From Oscillospiraceae bacterium (GTDB lineage Bacteria > Bacillota > Clostridia > Oscillospirales > Oscillospiraceae), in assembly GCA_009785655.1 (NCBI GenBank), contig WQVW01000017.1:1-13891 (forward strand): 13,891 nucleotides of DNA. Direction: 5' to 3'. This document shows, piece after piece, positions 11,836-13,891 of the stretch; positions within the stretch are counted from its first letter, which is position 1, and each line of letters opens with the position of its first letter. The notes under the pieces are model-generated. The model made no database searches and was not told the origin of the DNA. It was given only the letters and a program-made list of their open reading frames with translations. The position numbers and the translations under genes are program-made.

Positions 11836-13428
11836 CTAGCCATGCCAGTACCAGTTTTGGAAACGGAGGCTGCCGTCAAGATAAAACGTGACGCCGCCAA
11901 GTTCCGACGAGTATGCGTGCGGGGCGACGAGATCGACCAAAGCATACCATAGATGGTGACGTTGATGGATTTCTACAAGTTCGTACAGAATGTCTGCGCG
12001 TGCCGAAAGGTCACGCGTACCCATGCCCTGGTGGAAAAGCGATAGGTAATCTTCCAGATCGGGATGAGTCCATCCAAGCGGGAAAAACCTGATATATCCC
12101 ATATGGCGCAGCCCCCTGTTGTCCGGGCTTGCGATCATTTGCAGCGCAATCTCAAAATTGTCTTCATCCGACATTACGGCCCAGTATGTCGCCTGGTCAA
12201 AGTTATGAATCTGGGCATTGATGCCCACCGCCTGAAGGTGATGCTGCATGACTTCCGCCACGGTGATAAATTCTTCAGTTCCGTTTGTGATTATGCGAAC
12301 AGTTTGACCGATTAACCCTTCTTGTTCAGCAAGCTCTCTCGCCCTGTCAGGGTCATATCCAACTGAATAAATCGGGTGCATGTTGGCAAGGCGTGCTTCA
12401 AAGTCTACAGTGGCTTCTGACGTCGGCCAGCGCGGGACGCCGCCAATGCCGCTGTACGCTATGTCCACGACAGCCTGCCGGTTAATCGCATGGGCAATGG
12501 CCTCACGCGCTGCCGGCGTGCCGAGCAAGCCGTTTTCCGATACGTTGAAAAACGCACCTAGCGATGTGCCCATCATAATTTCTTCAACAACCAGCCCCAG
12601 CGACCGGATGAATTCCGCTTCCCGAATCGGTATGGTGGCATAGTGGACGTCGCCCGTCATCAGTGCATTGACTCTTTGCGAAGGTTCATTCAAGACTCTG
12701 AAGTGAATGCGTTCAATTGCGGGACGAGCCCCCCAGTAACCATCGCGTGCTTCAACGATAAGATGGCTGTTGACCACATATTCGACCACTTGAAACGGAC
12801 CTGTGCCAACTGGGTCACTGGCCAGTGCCAACGCGTCGTATGACGCTTCATTTAAAATGTACATTAGTGTGAACCCGGCAAAGGCTCCGGCGTCATAATT
12901 CAAAAGCCAGAGGTCAAGCCGATAGTCGTCAAGGACGGTTGTTCTCTCAAAACATACAGGTCTGACTTCCGCGCTTAGCCGGGGGTGTTCGCGGATATAG
13001 TTCATGGTGAACATGACATCATGTGCCGTGAGCGGGTTTCCGTTGGAGAATGTCACGCCCTGGCGCATATGAATGATGTAATTGACATCGCTGATTTCCT
13101 CGATTTCTTCAGCGAGCACCATTTCAAATGAACCATCAGGCAACAGATTGAAGAGCGTTTCATAAATAGTGAGGATTGCGCTAATAAACCCTCCGGCACC
13201 GGTAATCCCATGCGGATGGAGCGAACCGGAGTCTTGGGCAACCGCAATATACAGCGTCCTGTCAGGGGTGATTGCCGTGTCGCCGCCATTTGTAGTTGCA
13301 GGGGGGCGCGTGTCTGTTCTCGCATCAGGGGTGTCAGTAGCACCGCCGGAACTGCACGCTGCCACAAACGACATGGCCGTCAAGCAGACCAGCACCAGTG
13401 CAAGCCACTTTATTAATTTCTTTTTCAT
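11836..13428 (-). CDS. Extracellular solute-binding lipoprotein, family 5 (DppA/OppA-like), second copy
   Basis: This lipid-anchored peptide-type receptor has 530 residues. It has a lysine-rich start (MKKKLIKWLALVLVC), a hydrophobic core and the lipobox FVAAC with Cys25, followed by a Thr/Asp/Gly-rich linker to about residue 55. The family 5 signature HMRQGVTFSNGNPLTAHDVMF is at about 120-140, and DPVGTGPFQVVEY and DGYWGARP come later in the chain. AAGGAGGT at 13437-13444 is well placed before the ATG at 13428. It lies 101 bp after the end of the OppF/DppF-type ATPase gene on the same strand, so it is probably the last gene of that importer operon. The sequence differs markedly from the lipoprotein at 1898-3541, with only family motifs shared, so this is a separate importer rather than a recent duplicate. 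The ligand is unknown. Confidence 0.95.
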   Translation of the reverse strand: MKKKLIKWLALVLVCLTAMSFVAACSSGGATDTPDARTDTRPPATTNGGDTAITPDRTLYIAVAQDSGSLHPHGITGAGGFISAILTIYETLFNLLPDGSFEMVLAEEIEEISDVNYIIHMRQGVTFSNGNPLTAHDVMFTMNYIREHPRLSAEVRPVCFERTTVLDDYRLDLWLLNYDAGAFAGFTLMYILNEASYDALALASDPVGTGPFQVVEYVVNSHLIVEARDGYWGARPAIERIHFRVLNEPSQRVNALMTGDVHYATIPIREAEFIRSLGLVVEEIMMGTSLGAFFNVSENGLLGTPAAREAIAHAINRQAVVDIAYSGIGGVPRWPTSEATVDFEARLANMHPIYSVGYDPDRARELAEQEGLIGQTVRIITNGTEEFITVAEVMQHHLQAVGINAQIHNFDQATYWAVMSDEDNFEIALQMIASPDNRGLRHMGYIRFFPLGWTHPDLEDYLSLFHQGMGTRDLSARADILYELVEIHQRHHLWYALVDLVAPHAYSSELGGVTFYLDGSLRFQNWYWHG

Positions 13429-13529
13429 TTTATTTTACCTCCTTGTTGTGATGAAAATTTAAGTAATTTAACTGTAATCAACCCAAAGAAATCAGAGCAA
13501 TGCGGCTGTTTTGAATAGATAAAGTTTAA
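13429..13529. other. AT-rich spacer between ATPase and lipoprotein genes
   Basis: This is a 101-bp gap in the second importer operon. On the minus strand I find no hairpin and no promoter with both boxes at a usable distance; a TTGATT at 13481-13476 has no -10 box 16-18 bp away. It holds only the ribosome site at 13437-13444. Read-through from the ATPase gene is the simplest reading. Confidence 0.5.
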
Positions 13530-13891
13530 TCAGGTCAACGCTTCATGTCTGCAACACGCGACGTAATGTCCGGGTGCGCATTCTTCAAGTACCTGCGGTG
13601 CCATGCACGCCTCCGTCACGTAATTACATCGCGCTGCAAATCGGCAGCCGGGCTTCGGATTTATCGGCGATGACAATTCTCCCTTTAACAATATCCGCGC
13701 TGTCTTGCTATGGATACTCGGAATCGGCACTGCCGACAGCAACGCTTTTGAATACGGGTGGCGGGTATTGCTGAACAGCGCATCCGCAGGGGCTTTTTCG
13801 ACCATATGCCCGAGATACATGACCATGATATCGTCAGATATATACTTGACAACGGATAGATCGTGGGTCACGAACATATAAGCCAACCCCA
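13530..13891 (-). CDS. Peptide/nickel-type ABC transporter ATPase, OppF/DppF family (partial, 5' end beyond right edge)
   Basis: This is the C-terminal 120 residues of an importer ATPase; the gene continues past base 13891. The first visible residues, GLAYMFVTHDLSVV, hold the switch histidine of the ABC fold. Next come YISDDIMVMYLGHMVE and the oligopeptide-transporter C-terminal domain with its name-giving motif HPYSKALLSAVP. The stretch GELSSPINPKPGCRFAARC, with further cysteines in EACMAPQVLEECAPGHYVACC, is typical of OppF/DppF rather than OppD/DppD. A TTG at 13886 is internal and not a start, because the family sequence continues upstream of it. The Walker A, Walker B and signature motifs lie outside the window. 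It is followed by the lipoprotein gene on the same strand. Confidence 0.94.
   Translation of the reverse strand, partial: GLAYMFVTHDLSVVKYISDDIMVMYLGHMVEKAPADALFSNTRHPYSKALLSAVPIPSIHSKTARILLKGELSSPINPKPGCRFAARCNYVTEACMAPQVLEECAPGHYVACCRHEALT

Overview
The window looks like chromosome from an anaerobic Gram-positive bacterium of the Bacillota, most likely class Clostridia. The reasons are two lipoproteins with Gram-positive-style signal peptides and LxAAC or VAAC lipoboxes, strong GGAGG ribosome sites at the right spacing before nearly every gene, a mid-range base composition, an Fe-S flavin enoate-reductase-type enzyme, and a PucR/CdaR-type regulator. The genus cannot be read from the sequence. 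There is no rRNA, tRNA, CRISPR array, insertion sequence or phage gene.

Layout from left to right. (1) Positions 1-3672 hold a minus-strand peptide/nickel-type ABC importer operon: a promoter at 3644-3672, a solute-binding lipoprotein (1898-3541, probable TTG start), a 311-bp spacer with four GC-rich hairpins, then the permeases DppB-like (606-1586) and DppC-like (1-609, cut by the window edge). The permeases overlap as ATGA. The ATPase genes presumably lie beyond the left edge. (2) Positions 3768-4627 hold two small genes read divergently: a DUF1294 membrane protein (minus) and a 129-residue beta-sandwich-like protein (plus). The latter is preceded by a sequence that fits a SigK-type sporulation promoter. 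(3) Positions 4676-6693 hold an old-yellow-enzyme/FadH-type FMN, 4Fe-4S and FAD oxidoreductase (minus), followed by two strong hairpins. (4) Positions 6803-10130 hold a plus-strand operon of two FtsX/MacB-type permeases with a good promoter and a bidirectional terminator, but no ATPase gene. (5) Positions 10147-11711 hold a PucR/CdaR-type transcription regulator (minus). (6) Positions 11734-13891 hold the end of a second peptide importer operon (minus): the C-terminal part of an OppF/DppF-type ATPase, cut by the right edge, then a second solute-binding lipoprotein and a hairpin.

How it may work together: two peptide-type importers flank a short accessory block. The PucR-type gene lies just downstream of the second importer's lipoprotein gene and could sense a nutrient and control that importer or the neighbouring oxidoreductase; this is inferred only from position. 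The clearest non-coding signal is a set of hairpins after minus-strand genes. Their imperfect base pairs become G-U wobbles in the minus-strand RNA but are C-A mismatches in the plus-strand RNA, so they look like RNA structures selected in the transcripts. Nothing here proves a new system. The best leads are the permease pair without an ATPase, the possible SigK-controlled small protein, and the RNA hairpins.
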